A stretch of 64,000 nucleotides of DNA from Salinarimonas rosea DSM 21201 (GTDB taxonomy: Bacteria > Pseudomonadota > Alphaproteobacteria > Rhizobiales > Beijerinckiaceae): the NCBI RefSeq assembly GCF_000429045.1, contig NZ_AUBC01000016.1, positions 102,613-166,612 on the forward strand, read 5' to 3'. Position 1 is the first letter of the stretch; each line of letters begins with the position of its first letter. The notes beneath the pieces are model-generated. The model searched no databases and had not been told where the DNA came from. It was given only the letters and a program-made list of their open reading frames with translations. Both the position numbers and the translations under genes were made by a program. Positions 26,789 through 36,938 of the stretch are shown here, piece after piece.

Positions 26789-27646
26789 TCAATGGCCGCG
26801 CTCGCCGATGAAGCGCTGGCGGATCTTGCCGGACACGAAGTCGATCACGGCGATCACGACGAGGACGTTGAGCACCACGAAAGCGACCTGGTCGAACAGG
26901 CCGGCGCGGAAGCGCTCGATGATGACCATGCCCACACCGCCGGCGCCGACGAGGCCGAGGATGGTCGCCGAGCGGGTGCTCGATTCGAAGGAGTAGAGCG
27001 AGAGCGAGATGAACACCGGCAGGATCTGCGGCAGGATCCCGTAGCGGATGGTGCGCACGCCGTCGGCGCCGGTGGCCTCGACGCCCTCGACCTGCTTCCT
27101 GTCGATGTTCTCGATCGCCTCGGAATAGAGCTTGGCGAGCGTGCCGGTGTCGGAGACGAAGATCGCGAGGACGCCGGCGAGCGGCCCGAGGCCGACGGCG
27201 CGCACGAAGACGAGGCCCCAGATCACCTGGTCGACGCCGCGCAGGACATCGAGGACGCGGCGCGTCGCCTGGCGCGGCAGCCACAGCGGCATCGTGTTGC
27301 GTGCCGCCGCGAAGGCGACGAAGAGCGCCAGCACCGTCGCGAGCAGCGTGCCGAGGAAGGCCATGGCGATGGTCTGGGCGATGCCGACGTAGATCTGGTC
27401 GTACATCCAGGTGTCCATGTCCTGCCAGACGACCATGCGGGTGAGCATCCGCAGGGCGTTGTCCGAGGCCTGGAACAGCTTGCCGAACTCGAACAGCCAG
27501 AACGAGAAGAGCAGGTAGCCGAGGATCGCCGCCCAGGAGCCGATCACCAGCGCGCGCCGCCGCGGGTCCCCGAAGGCCCGCGGGTTGTCGGCGCGGGCGG
27601 CCGCGATCTCGGCGGGCCCGATCGAGGCGAACGTGAGGGTCTTCAT
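26789..27646 (-). CDS. phnE: Phosphonate/phosphate-type ABC permease PhnE (second copy)
   Basis: 285 residues, with a membrane segment near 40-60 and four or five more after 100. The ATPase-docking region is present as VEGVEATGADGVRTIRYGILPQILPV, split here into shorter runs: GADGVRTI then RYGILPQILPVF. It forms the channel with the upstream PhnE paralogue. ATG at 27646 overlaps the upstream stop by 4 bp (ATGA). Last gene of the operon. Confidence 0.88.
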   Translation of the reverse strand: MKTLTFASIGPAEIAAARADNPRAFGDPRRRALVIGSWAAILGYLLFSFWLFEFGKLFQASDNALRMLTRMVVWQDMDTWMYDQIYVGIAQTIAMAFLGTLLATVLALFVAFAAARNTMPLWLPRQATRRVLDVLRGVDQVIWGLVFVRAVGLGPLAGVLAIFVSDTGTLAKLYSEAIENIDRKQVEGVEATGADGVRTIRYGILPQILPVFISLSLYSFESSTRSATILGLVGAGGVGMVIIERFRAGLFDQVAFVVLNVLVVIAVIDFVSGKIRQRFIGERGH

Positions 27647-28581
27647 GAGAGGTTCTCCCGCCCGATGAAGGCGTGTCGCACGCGCTCGGAGATCAGGTCG
27701 ATGCAGGTGACCGTGAGCACGACGAGGATCAGCACGGCGAGCACCCGGTCGTCGGAATAGAAGCTGATGACGTGGTTGAGCTCCTGCCCGATGCCGCCGG
27801 CGCCGACGAAGCCGACGATGGAGGAGGCGCGCACGTTGATCTCGAAGCGCAGCAGCGTGTAGGAGGCGAAGTTCGGCAGGACCTGCGGGAGGATGCCGTA
27901 GCGCATCTCCTCGACCCAGGTGCCGCCCACCGAGCGGATGCCGTCCACCGGGCGCATCGAGGCGTTCTCGTTGACCTCGGCGAAGAGCTTGCCCAGCGCG
28001 CCGGCGGTGTGGATCGCGATGGCGAGCACGCCCGCGAGCGGCCCGATACCCACCGCGAAGACGAGCACGAGGGCGTAGAGGATCTCCGGCACGCCGCGGC
28101 AGAACTCCAGCGTGCGCCGCGCCAGCACGCCCGCCCAGCCCCGCGGCGCGAGGTTTCGCGCGGCGACGAAGCACAGCGCGAAGGCCGCTGCGGCGCCGAG
28201 GATGGTCGCCGTGATCGCCATCAGGATCGTCTCGAAGATCAGCGTGACGTACTTGCCGAGGTCCGAGTACCAGAAGGTCAGCGACCCGGGCACGGCGCGC
28301 CCGTCCTCGCCGCGGGGGAGGAAGAGCTTGTCCCATTCGAGGTTCGGCAGGATCGTGCCGAAATACTCGAAGATGCGCGGGATGCCCTGCGCCAGCCGCT
28401 CGGGGAAGAAGCGCGAGACGTCGATCGACCAGGCGAGCATCGCCAGGAACAGCGCGACGAACAGCAGGTTCGTCCACATCTTCTGGCGGATCAGCGCCGC
28501 GCGGTGGCGCTCGAACAGCGCCACGGCATCCGGCGCCTCGGGGCCGACGGCGGAGGAGGAGGTGAGCGCGTGCGTGCTCAT
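27643..28581 (-). CDS. phnE: Phosphonate/phosphate-type ABC permease PhnE (first copy)
   Basis: 312 residues, longer than the other PhnE because of an N-terminal cytoplasmic stretch of about 45 residues. The docking region includes MRYGILPQVLPNFASY, closely matching its partner's RYGILPQILPVF. Hydrophobic segments follow the MalF/MetI-type permease pattern. It lies 3 bp from phnC and overlaps the second phnE by 4 bp, so the three are surely co-translated. Confidence 0.88.
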   Translation of the reverse strand: MSTHALTSSSAVGPEAPDAVALFERHRAALIRQKMWTNLLFVALFLAMLAWSIDVSRFFPERLAQGIPRIFEYFGTILPNLEWDKLFLPRGEDGRAVPGSLTFWYSDLGKYVTLIFETILMAITATILGAAAAFALCFVAARNLAPRGWAGVLARRTLEFCRGVPEILYALVLVFAVGIGPLAGVLAIAIHTAGALGKLFAEVNENASMRPVDGIRSVGGTWVEEMRYGILPQVLPNFASYTLLRFEINVRASSIVGFVGAGGIGQELNHVISFYSDDRVLAVLILVVLTVTCIDLISERVRHAFIGRENLS

Positions 28582-28584
28582 CGC

Positions 28585-29430
28585 TCAGCCCACCGCCGCG
28601 CGCACGGGCTGGGGCGCCCCCCGCGCCCCTTCCGCCGACGCCGGGGAATGCCCGCCGAGCGCGGTCGAGGTCAGGCCTTCCTGGAAGGCCTCGCCGGCCT
28701 CGGCGCCGTAGATCTCGCGGGCCGCCTGGTCGGTCAGCTCGTGCGCCGCGCCGTCGAACACGACCCGCCCGGCCTGCATCCCGATGATGCGGTCGCAATA
28801 GGCGCGCGCGGTGTCGAGCGTGTGCAGATTGCAGACGACGGTGAGGCCGTCCTCGGTGTTGATGGCGCGCAGGGCGTCCATCACCACCTTGGCATTGAGC
28901 GGGTCGAGCGACGCGATCGGCTCGTCGGCGAGGAGGATCTTCGGCTCCTGGACCAGGGCACGGGCGATGGCGACGCGCTGCATCTGCCCGCCGGAGAGCG
29001 TATCCGTCTGCTGGAGCGCGGTGTGGGCCATGCCGAGGCGGTCGAGGGCGCGGATCGCGAAGGCGCGCTCGCGGGCGGTGAACAGCTGCAGCATCGCGGA
29101 GACCAAGCCGTGCTCGTGCAGGCGCCCGGTCATCACGTTGGTGATCACGTTCAGGCGGCCGACGAGGTTGAACTGCTGGAAGACCATGGCGCAATCGGAG
29201 CGCCAGGCGCGCAGCGCCTTGCCCTCCAGGCGGGCCACGTCGCGACCCTCGTGCAGCAGCGCGCCACCGGACGGGTCGGCGAGGCGGTTGATCATCCGCA
29301 GGAGCGTCGACTTGCCAGCGCCGGACCGCCCGATGATGCCGACCATCTGCCCCTTCGGGATCGCCAGGGTGACGGAATCGACGGCGACGGTGTTGTTGAA
29401 GCGCTTCGTGAGCTGCTGGAATTCGAGCAT
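28585..29430 (-). CDS. phnC: Phosphonate/phosphate-type ABC ATPase PhnC
   Basis: 281 residues. Walker A is GRSGAGKST, the signature [16 protein letters not shown], and Walker [14 protein letters not shown]. It powers uptake through the two PhnE permeases. The C-terminal 40 residues are Ala/Gly/Pro-rich and beyond the usual family length of about 250-260. It is separated from phnD by 103 bp that hold two strong hairpins. No carbon-phosphorus lyase genes are nearby, so the physiological substrate (phosphate, phosphite or a phosphonate) is open. Confidence 0.88.
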   Translation of the reverse strand: MLEFQQLTKRFNNTVAVDSVTLAIPKGQMVGIIGRSGAGKSTLLRMINRLADPSGGALLHEGRDVARLEGKALRAWRSDCAMVFQQFNLVGRLNVITNVMTGRLHEHGLVSAMLQLFTARERAFAIRALDRLGMAHTALQQTDTLSGGQMQRVAIARALVQEPKILLADEPIASLDPLNAKVVMDALRAINTEDGLTVVCNLHTLDTARAYCDRIIGMQAGRVVFDGAAHELTDQAAREIYGAEAGEAFQEGLTSTALGGHSPASAEGARGAPQPVRAAVG

Positions 29431-29462
29431 GTCGTCCTCGCGGGGGCGTGTGTCGGCCGGGG

Positions 29463-29517
29463 GTTCGGCGCGGCCGCGCCGAACGAGACGGACCCTCGCG
29501 CGCGGCGAGGGGCCGTC
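29463..29517 (-). promoter_or_regulatory. Double hairpin in the phnD-phnC gap
   Basis: Two stem-loops in tandem: a perfect 22-bp palindrome (29463-29484, GTTCGGCGCGG and complement) and a 13-bp stem with one mismatch (29487-29499 with 29505-29517). Neither is followed by a T-run. Such elements between a binding-protein gene and its ATPase gene commonly stabilise the upstream mRNA and lower downstream expression; that role is inferred. Confidence 0.5.
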
Positions 29518-29533
29518 CGCAGCGGTCGCGCGA

Positions 29534-30454
29534 TCAGCGCGAGCCTTCCATCTCGGCCTTACGCATGGTGACGACGCCCTCGTAGAAGGCGTGGTCGACC
29601 GGCTTCCAGCCGGCGCCGTCGCCGAACGAGACGTCGACGTAGCACTCGCTATCGATCTCGCGCTGATTGCCGAAATACTCGACGATGATCTCGCGCACCT
29701 CGGCCGGCACGTCCTTGCGGAGCACGATCGGGCCGTTCGGGATCAGGTTCGACTCCCAGATCACGCGGAGGTCGGCCATGTCGAGCAGGCCGTTGTCGAT
29801 CATGCGGCGCAGGTTGCCGCGGGTGTAGCCCTCGGACGGCTCGCCGACGCCGGAGACCCAGGTCACGCCGCCGTCGTACTGGCCGTTGAGCACCGCGACG
29901 ATGCCCTGCTCGTGACCGCCGCCGAAGCCGGTGGCCGCGAAGTAGTCGTCCGCGATGCCCTGCTGGCCGAGCTCGAAGCGCGGGACGAGGTAGCCCGAGG
30001 TGGAGTTCGGGTCGGCATAGGCCAGGGTGCGGCCCTGCATGTCCTCGAGCGACTGGATGTCCGAGTCGGCGCGCACGACCATCACGGACTTGTAGCCGAG
30101 CGAGCCGTCGGCCTCGGCGTTGGTGAAGATCGGCTCGACGGCCTCGGGGTCCTGCAGGTAGATGCCGGCGTAGCCGGACGCGCCGAGGAAGGACATCTCG
30201 AGCTGGTCGGCGAGCAGGCCCTGCATCACGCCGGCATAGTCCGGGGCCGGGAACAGCTCGACCGGCACGCCGAGGCGTGAGCCGAGCGACTCGATCAGGC
30301 ACTCGTTGTTGCGCAGCCGGTCGGCCTCGTTCTCGCCCCCGAGCAGGCCGATGCGGAACACGGGGAGGTCCTGCTTCCAGTCCTGGGCGAAGGCGGGAGC
30401 GGCGGCGACGAGCGCGACGGAGGCGGCGGTGCCGAGCAAGAGGGTGCGGAACAT
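29534..30454 (-). CDS. phnD: PhnD-type phosphonate/phosphate binding protein (copy 1)
   Basis: 306 residues: signal peptide (cleavage near AFA-QDWKQ) and a PhnD-like periplasmic domain starting [14 protein letters not shown]. It is highly similar to the tandem copy that lies just upstream in transcription order; shared exact blocks include [14 protein letters not shown] and [10 protein letters not shown] Pho box candidate lies about 80 bp before its ATG, suggesting induction by phosphate limitation. The closer copy to phnCEE is expected to be the main binding partner. Confidence 0.88.
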   Translation of the reverse strand: MFRTLLLGTAASVALVAAAPAFAQDWKQDLPVFRIGLLGGENEADRLRNNECLIESLGSRLGVPVELFPAPDYAGVMQGLLADQLEMSFLGASGYAGIYLQDPEAVEPIFTNAEADGSLGYKSVMVVRADSDIQSLEDMQGRTLAYADPNSTSGYLVPRFELGQQGIADDYFAATGFGGGHEQGIVAVLNGQYDGGVTWVSGVGEPSEGYTRGNLRRMIDNGLLDMADLRVIWESNLIPNGPIVLRKDVPAEVREIIVEYFGNQREIDSECYVDVSFGDGAGWKPVDHAFYEGVVTMRKAEMEGSR

Positions 30455-30534
30455 GGAGGTCGTCTCCGATCCTGTAGAGCGGTGCGGGAAAGCTTCGCGC
30501 GATCGGCGCGTCCCCGTCGCTCTATTGGTGGAGC

Positions 30535-30552
30535 GTAACAGTTTTTTGACGG
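30535..30552 (-). promoter_or_regulatory. Candidate Pho box upstream of phnD copy 1
   Basis: On the minus strand CCGTCAAAAAACTGTTAC fits the PhoB pattern of two 7-bp half-sites (CTGTCAT, CTGTCAC) 11 bp apart with an A-rich spacer, at 15 of 18 positions by my count. It lies 81 bp before the phnD ATG in one of the most AT-rich patches of the region. It predicts PhoB-dependent activation under phosphate starvation. Confidence 0.6.
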
Positions 30553-30611
30553 TTTTCTTTAGCCAACTATCGTGAAACTGCCGACGACCGGCGTCTCGAA
30601 CATCGCGGATT

Positions 30612-30643
30612 GCGGCCGCGGGGCGCTCGCGCCCTGCGGCCGC
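30612..30643 (-). terminator. Hairpin downstream of phnD copy 2
   Basis: A 14-bp stem with one mismatch (GCGGCCGC-x-GGGCG type arms at 30612-30625 and 30630-30643) and a 4-nt loop, 32 bp beyond the stop of the second phnD. No T-run follows. It may end or attenuate the upstream transcript before the Pho box, making the first phnD a separate transcription unit. Confidence 0.45.
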
Positions 30644-30674
30644 GGCTCGCGACGTCCGGGCGCGCCTGCGCCCG

Positions 30675-31598
30675 TCAGCGGCTCTCGGCGATCTCGCGCC
30701 GGCGCATCTCGATCGTCTGCTCGTAGAAGGCGTGATCGATCCGCTCGAAACCGGCGGCGTCGCCGCCCGCGATCGCGGCGAAGCACTCGGGATCGTCGAC
30801 GTGGATGGACCCGTAGACGTCCACGACGATCTCGCGGGCCTCCTGCGGCAGGTCCTTGCGGACCACCGTCGGGCCGTTGGGGATGAGGCTCGACTGCCAG
30901 ACGATGCGCACGTCGCTCATGTCGAGCAGGCCGTTGTCGACCATGCGGCGCAGGTTGCCGCGCGAGAAGCCCTCCTCCCGCGAGCCCTGGCCGGAGATCC
31001 AGGTCACGCCGGCGTCGTACTGGCCGTTGAGCACCGCGACGATCGCCTGCTCGTGACCGCCGCCGAAGCCGGTCCGGGAGAAGTAGTCCTCGCCGATGCC
31101 CTGCGCTTCGAGCTCGGCGCGCGGCACGAGATAGCCCGAGGTGGAGTTCGGGTCGGCATAGGCCAGCGAACGGCCCTGCATGTCCTCCAGAGCCTCGATG
31201 TCGCTGTCGGCGCGCACGACCATGACGGCGTAGTAGCCGAGCGAGCCGTCGACCTGGGCGGTGGTGAAGATCGGCTCGACCGCGTCCGGGTCCTGCAGGT
31301 GGATGCCGGCATAGCCGGAGGCGCCGAGGCCGGCCTGGTGCAGCTGGCCGGCGACGAGGCCCTGCATGACGCCGGCATAGTCGGACGCCGGATAGAGGGC
31401 GACCGGCATCCCCAGGCGCTCGGACATCGTCTTCTGGAGGCACTCGTAGCGCCGCAGGCGATCGGACTCGTTCTCGCCGCCCAGCAGGCCGATGTTGTAG
31501 GTGCCGATCTCGGTGCGCCAGTCCGCGGCCGCCGGCAGCACCGCCAGAATCGAGATGGCGGCGCTGGCGGAAGCCAGCACGAGCGTGTATTTCGCCAT
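30675..31598 (-). CDS. phnD: PhnD-type phosphonate/phosphate binding protein (copy 2)
   Basis: 307 residues: signal peptide (cleavage near AAA-DWRTE) and the same PhnD domain as copy 1, with long identical stretches such as RADSDI, GGHEQ and RGNLRRM. The two are a tandem duplication that has diverged mainly in the last 50 residues and in the region after DYAGVMQGL. No Pho box was seen before this copy. It may recognise a different phosphorus compound while sharing the PhnCEE core. Confidence 0.87.
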   Translation of the reverse strand: MAKYTLVLASASAAISILAVLPAAADWRTEIGTYNIGLLGGENESDRLRRYECLQKTMSERLGMPVALYPASDYAGVMQGLVAGQLHQAGLGASGYAGIHLQDPDAVEPIFTTAQVDGSLGYYAVMVVRADSDIEALEDMQGRSLAYADPNSTSGYLVPRAELEAQGIGEDYFSRTGFGGGHEQAIVAVLNGQYDAGVTWISGQGSREEGFSRGNLRRMVDNGLLDMSDVRIVWQSSLIPNGPTVVRKDLPQEAREIVVDVYGSIHVDDPECFAAIAGGDAAGFERIDHAFYEQTIEMRRREIAESR

Positions 31599-31699
31599 GG
31601 AAAACGTCTCCCGTCTAAGTACCTCGCCGACATGGCGGGCCGAGACGGAAGTAGACCGGGAAGATCACATCACCGCGACACCAGGGACTCGTGCCGCCG

Positions 31700-32638
31700 T
31701 CACGCCGCTCCCGCCGCCGTGGCGAGCGTGCGGGGCGCGGCGATGCCGGTGCGCGCCGCGTAGCGCTCGGTCATCAGGTGGCAGAACTCGGCGAAGTCCT
31801 CCTTGCGCTGCGGCGGGCTGCTGTGGTGTGGCGCAATCCCCAGATGCTCGGGCGTGAAGCAATAGGTGACGGTGACGTCGAACTCGGCGAGCGCGTCCAT
31901 CATCCGGTCGAACCAGGCTTGCGCGTTCGGGCGATACCAGTCCGCCCAGGAAAGGCCGGTGCGCAGGTGACGCACGCCGAGCCGGCGCATCCAGCGCACG
32001 GCGTCGTCGAGGCGGTGGTCCTCGAAGTGGAACCATTGGCACAGGCCGAGATCCGGCGTGTGCCGGGCGAAGACCTCGAGCGAGGGCTTCGGCGTCCCGT
32101 CCTCGCGGATCAGCCCGAGGTAGAAGTGGCGGTAGTAGGACGACCCCTCCGCCTCGCGATGGCGGGTGGTGGCCTCCCAGGCCTTGGGCAGGTCGAAGAG
32201 CGAGTACCACAGGACGCGCGGCGCCTCTCCCTTGAGCAGCTCGGCCGTGCGCGCGAGGCCCCAGGCCTGCACCTCCTCGGCGCCGAAGGTGGAGACGCCG
32301 ACCTCGCTGACCCAGACCGGCAGATGCGTCAGCGCCCGGATCTCGGCCACCATCCGCGGCCAGTCGTGGATCGACCAGTGGTTCCAGTCGAGGGGGAAGC
32401 CGTGCACGGCCACCGCCTCGACGTGGTCGAGCACCCCGCGCGCCTGCATGTTGCGCACGAAGCCGGCGTCGATGGGCGACATGCCGCCGAGGACCCGCGG
32501 GAGCGCCGAGTCCGCGTCGCGGATCGCCTCGGCGCCGGCGATCGCGGTCTCGGCGAAGAGCCGGAAGTCGGGGTCGAGCTCGAGGTCCCAATGCGACTTG
32601 TTGTTCGGCTCGTTCCAGATCATCGCGGCTTCGATCAT
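31700..32638 (-). CDS. Glycosidase-like (beta-xylosidase/TIM-barrel) protein
   Basis: 312 residues resembling clan A glycoside hydrolases. IWNEPNNKSHW near the N terminus has the NEP motif of the acid/base glutamate, and VWVSEVGVSTFG has the SEVG arrangement of a nucleophile strand. No signal peptide is seen, so it acts in the cytoplasm. ATG at 32638 overlaps the methyltransferase stop by 4 bp; it is the last gene of an ino1-phosphatase-methyltransferase operon. The substrate is unknown; a glycosylated inositol compound is a context-based guess. Confidence 0.7.
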   Translation of the reverse strand: MIEAAMIWNEPNNKSHWDLELDPDFRLFAETAIAGAEAIRDADSALPRVLGGMSPIDAGFVRNMQARGVLDHVEAVAVHGFPLDWNHWSIHDWPRMVAEIRALTHLPVWVSEVGVSTFGAEEVQAWGLARTAELLKGEAPRVLWYSLFDLPKAWEATTRHREAEGSSYYRHFYLGLIREDGTPKPSLEVFARHTPDLGLCQWFHFEDHRLDDAVRWMRRLGVRHLRTGLSWADWYRPNAQAWFDRMMDALAEFDVTVTYCFTPEHLGIAPHHSSPPQRKEDFAEFCHLMTERYAARTGIAAPRTLATAAGAA

Positions 32639-33429
32639 GCGGCTCGTCCCTTGCTCTGTGGTGCGGTGATGGTCTCGCCCGGCCCGCGCGCCGGGTACAC
32701 CGGCTCGGCGCCCTCGGCGCGCTGCGTGCGCCGGCAGACGAAGACCTCCTTCTCGGGCTGCGAGAACGGCCGGAACCCGGCCGAGCGCAGCATGGCCTGC
32801 GTGCAGGCGCTGTTCGGCGCCCACCAGTTCGTCGGGTCGCCCGCGTAGCGCTTCTCGATGAAGTGCAGCTTCGGCCAGCCGGGCTCGTCGAAGGCGTCCG
32901 TGTCGAAGAAATCCATGTCCTCGGCGGGCTCGAGCACCTCGCTCGACCCCCGCTGCATCGACTGGAAGACGAGCACGTCGTCGGCGACGTGCTCCCACAG
33001 GAGGTCGAGCGCGAGCAGCGGATGGCGCAGGTGGTAGGCGACGCCCATGAACAGCACGATGTCGAAGCGCTCGCCGAGCGCCCCGACGTCGTAGACGCTC
33101 ATCTCCCGGAACTCGCTGTCGTGCCCGAGCACCTCGGCGGCGAAGCGCGCCTGCTCGAGGTAGAACGGCTCGGAATCGATGCCGACCACGCGCCCGGCGC
33201 CGCGCCGCTTCATCTCCGCGCAGTAGAAGCCGGAGTTGCAGCCGATGTCGAGGACGGAGCGGCCGGCCAAGTCGTCCGGCAGCGCATGCCGGAAACGCCG
33301 CCACATGATGCCGGGGAAGTCGCCCAGGAAATGGTTCGGCGCGGTCCAGACTCCCTCCAGGTACAGATTGTGGAACCAGGGGCCGAGCGCCTCGACCCGC
33401 TCGGCGATGGTGTCACGCGACAGGCTCAC
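32635..33429 (-). CDS. SAM-dependent methyltransferase, CmoB-like (TIGR04290-type)
   Basis: 264 residues. Motif I is VLDIGCNSGFYCAEM and the acidic loop is VVGIDSEPFYLEQA. The C-terminal half (VFQSMQRGS, FIEKRYAGDPTNWWAPN) resembles CmoB-type enzymes, which modify tRNA wobble uridine, but context with ino1 and a glycosidase-like gene argues for a small-molecule or lipid substrate. I associate it, from memory, with the TIGR04290 methyltransferase family. It overlaps its neighbours by 17 and 4 bp. Confidence 0.78.
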   Translation of the reverse strand: MSLSRDTIAERVEALGPWFHNLYLEGVWTAPNHFLGDFPGIMWRRFRHALPDDLAGRSVLDIGCNSGFYCAEMKRRGAGRVVGIDSEPFYLEQARFAAEVLGHDSEFREMSVYDVGALGERFDIVLFMGVAYHLRHPLLALDLLWEHVADDVLVFQSMQRGSSEVLEPAEDMDFFDTDAFDEPGWPKLHFIEKRYAGDPTNWWAPNSACTQAMLRSAGFRPFSQPEKEVFVCRRTQRAEGAEPVYPARGPGETITAPQSKGRAA

Positions 33430-34042
33430 GAAGCGTCTCCTGGAAGGCGTCGGACGGCGTGTGGTTCACGACCAGGACCCGCGCGCCCGCCTCGTCGAGG
33501 GCGAGCGTGCTGCGGCTGGCGGTGGCGATCTCGATGTCGAAGGCCCGCGAGAACGGCAGGGCGAGCGCCCGGCACAGGACGGCGCGGATCACGTCGCAAT
33601 GGGTGACGAGGGCGAGCTCGGACCCGGCGGGATGGGCGCCCGCGAGATCGGCGACGAGCCCCTCCACGCGGTCGGCGACGTCGGCCATGGTCTCGCCCGA
33701 CGGGGTCCCGGCGGTGTCGCGCTCGGCGTTCCAGCGGCGCCAGGCGGGGTCGTCCTCGAGCTCGGCGAAGGAGCGGCCGGCCCACGGCCCGAAGTCGATC
33801 TCGTCGAGCGCGGCGTCGATGGTCACGCCGCGGCCCCGCGCGAGGATCTCCGCCGTCTCGACGGTGCGCGGCTGCGGGCTCGCCACGATCGCGGCGAGGC
33901 GCGGGCCGCCCAGGCTCGTTGCGAGCGCGGCGGCCTCGCGGCGCCCCGCCTTGGAGAGCCGGATCGCCGGATCGCGCCCGGCGAGCCTGCCCGGCGCGCC
34001 GTCGTGCGCGCCGTGGCGGACGAGGTGGAGGAGGAGGCTCAT
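33413..34042 (-). CDS. Histidine phosphatase (phosphoglycerate mutase-like) protein
   Basis: 209 residues. The catalytic histidine is in the N-terminal LVRHGAHD (RHG motif); the second histidine lies in [12 protein letters not shown], and the acidic residue in [14 protein letters not shown]. This branch removes phosphate from small molecules. Its start overlaps the ino1 stop by 4 bp (ATGA). Next to inositol-3-phosphate synthase it could serve as the phosphatase giving free inositol, though classical inositol monophosphatases belong to another family. Confidence 0.85.
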   Translation of the reverse strand: MSLLLHLVRHGAHDGAPGRLAGRDPAIRLSKAGRREAAALATSLGGPRLAAIVASPQPRTVETAEILARGRGVTIDAALDEIDFGPWAGRSFAELEDDPAWRRWNAERDTAGTPSGETMADVADRVEGLVADLAGAHPAGSELALVTHCDVIRAVLCRALALPFSRAFDIEIATASRSTLALDEAGARVLVVNHTPSDAFQETLREPVA

Positions 34043-35163
34043 TGCAGCGTCTGCCCCGGCAGCGTCGGGCCGCTCGCGTCCGCCTCCTCGTCGCCGGCGA
34101 TGAACGCCTCGGTCCGCGCGTGCGCCTCCGCGTCGGTGAACTGGCGCGGCGGCGACTTCATGAAGTAGGAGGACGGTCCCACCACCGCGCCCGAGAGGCC
34201 GCGGTCGAGCGCCAGCTTGGCGCAGCGCACCGCGTCGATGACGATGCCCGCCGAGTTCGGGCTGTCCCAGACCTCGAGGCGCATCTCGAGCGAGATCGGC
34301 GCGTTGCCGAAGGCCGTGCCCTCCATGCGGATGTGCGCGACCTTGCGGTCGCCGAGCCAGGGCACGTGGTCGGAGGGGCCGATATGGATGTCGTCGGGGT
34401 CCATCGGCGTGCCGAGCTGGCTGTCGACGGCCTGCGTCTTGGAGATCTTCTTCGAGACGAGCCGCTCGCGCTCGAGCATGTTCTCGAAATCGGCGTTTCC
34501 GCCGATGTTGAGCTGGTAGGTCCGGTCGAGCCGCACGCCCCGCTCGCGGAAGAGGTTGGTCAGCACCCGGTGCGTGATCGTCGCCCCGACCTGGCTCTTG
34601 ATATCGTCGCCGATGATCGGCACGCCGGCCTGCGCGAAGCGCCGGCGCCAGTCCGGGTTCGAGGCGAGGAAGACCGGCATGCAGTTGACGAAGGCGCACC
34701 CCGCCTCCATCGCCCGCTCGGCATAGAACTCCGCCGCCTTCTGCGAGCCGACGGGGAGGTAGGAGACGAGCACCTCCGTCTCCGAGCGCTTGAGCGCCTC
34801 GGTGACGTCGGCGACGGGCGTCTCGGATTCGCGCACGCGCGCGGAGAGGTAGCGCCCGAGGCCGTCGAGCGTCGGGCCGCGCGCGACGGTGATCCCCGTG
34901 GGCGCGACCTCGGCGAAGCGCAGCGTGTCGTTCGGGGCGGCGTGGATCGCGTCGGCGAGGTCGCGGCCGACCTTCGCGTCGGTGACGTCGAAGGCGGACG
35001 AGACGACGATGTCGCGCACGCGGTAGCCGCCGAGGTCGGCGTGCATGAGCCCGGGAATCGGCTCGTTCGCCGCGGCGCTCTCGTAGAAGCTCAGGCCCTG
35101 GAGGAAGGCGCTCGCGCAATTGCCGACGCCCACCAACCCGACGCGAACCGTGCCAGCGGCCAT
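34039..35163 (-). CDS. ino1: Inositol-3-phosphate synthase
   Basis: 374 residues of the prokaryotic-type synthase: NAD-binding [10 protein letters not shown] at the N terminus, [13 protein letters not shown], the catalytic core [15 protein letters not shown] with the active lysine, and [12 protein letters not shown]. It converts glucose 6-phosphate to inositol 3-phosphate, the first step to inositol lipids or soluble inositol compounds. It heads a four-gene operon with overlapping ends. An EcfG-like promoter lies 77 bp upstream. Inositol synthesis is not universal in alphaproteobacteria, so the operon is an accessory trait. Confidence 0.92.
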   Translation of the reverse strand: MAAGTVRVGLVGVGNCASAFLQGLSFYESAAANEPIPGLMHADLGGYRVRDIVVSSAFDVTDAKVGRDLADAIHAAPNDTLRFAEVAPTGITVARGPTLDGLGRYLSARVRESETPVADVTEALKRSETEVLVSYLPVGSQKAAEFYAERAMEAGCAFVNCMPVFLASNPDWRRRFAQAGVPIIGDDIKSQVGATITHRVLTNLFRERGVRLDRTYQLNIGGNADFENMLERERLVSKKISKTQAVDSQLGTPMDPDDIHIGPSDHVPWLGDRKVAHIRMEGTAFGNAPISLEMRLEVWDSPNSAGIVIDAVRCAKLALDRGLSGAVVGPSSYFMKSPPRQFTDAEAHARTEAFIAGDEEADASGPTLPGQTLQ

Positions 35164-35239
35164 GAGGCATCCTCCCGATCCGACAGGGGCCGGCGCGCCG
35201 CCCGGGCGCGTTCCGGCCTCGTTACGCTTGCGAGAGCGC

Positions 35240-35265
35240 TACGCACGGGACGCCGGCTTTGTTCC
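35240..35265 (-). promoter_or_regulatory. Near-consensus EcfG promoter for the ino1 operon
   Basis: On the minus strand GGAAC (35261-35265), 17 bp, then CGTA (35240-35243) against the consensus CGTT. It lies 77 bp upstream of the ino1 ATG. It suggests the inositol operon is part of the general stress response. One -10 base deviates. Confidence 0.4.
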
Positions 35266-35315
35266 CGGCGGATGGGGATCGCTGTCGGATCGAGAGGATT
35301 TTTCTCTTCCCGCCC

Positions 35316-35699
35316 TCACCCCGCGCCGGGGTCCGCGGCGGGTGCATCCGGCGTGTCGAGCCAGAAGCGGCGCATCAGGTAGAGCGAGGCGCCCCCGATG
35401 CGCCCCGTGTCGGTCTCGAGCGCCACGATCTCGGGCGTGCCGGCCCGCATCGGCGTCGGCGCGAAGCGGCACACGACCCAGCGCTGGCGCGAGCGCCCGC
35501 CGGCCTCGACCGTATAGTCCACACGCACGGCGTTCTCGTCGGCACGGACGCTGCGCAGCACGGCGAGCCGGGCGCCCTCGGGATTGAGCACGGGGAGCGT
35601 GAGGCGGCACAGGCGCGCCTCCTCCCGGTCGGCGCTGCCGCAGGCGGCGAGCGCCGCCAGCGCCACGATGACGATCGGCCGGAGCACGGCTGGCCGCAC
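35316..35699 (-). CDS. Small putative lipoprotein
   Basis: 127 residues. The N terminus has a basic start, a hydrophobic core and the lipobox LAAC with the lipidated cysteine at C20, followed by GSAD. The rest is a compact beta-rich domain (AVRVDYTVEAGGRSRQRWV) that I do not recognise. It lies one base from hemB on the same strand and is probably co-transcribed. Function unknown. Confidence 0.7.
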   Translation of the reverse strand: MRPAVLRPIVIVALAALAACGSADREEARLCRLTLPVLNPEGARLAVLRSVRADENAVRVDYTVEAGGRSRQRWVVCRFAPTPMRAGTPEIVALETDTGRIGGASLYLMRRFWLDTPDAPAADPGAG

Positions 35700-35700
35700 G

Positions 35701-36855
<1,155 letters not shown>

Positions 36856-36938
36856 CTAGCACGGGGCGGTTCCGGCGCCATGCGCAAGGACACGGATGCG
36901 GAGGGCGGCGATGTGGAGCGCCCGCGCGCGCCTGCGCG

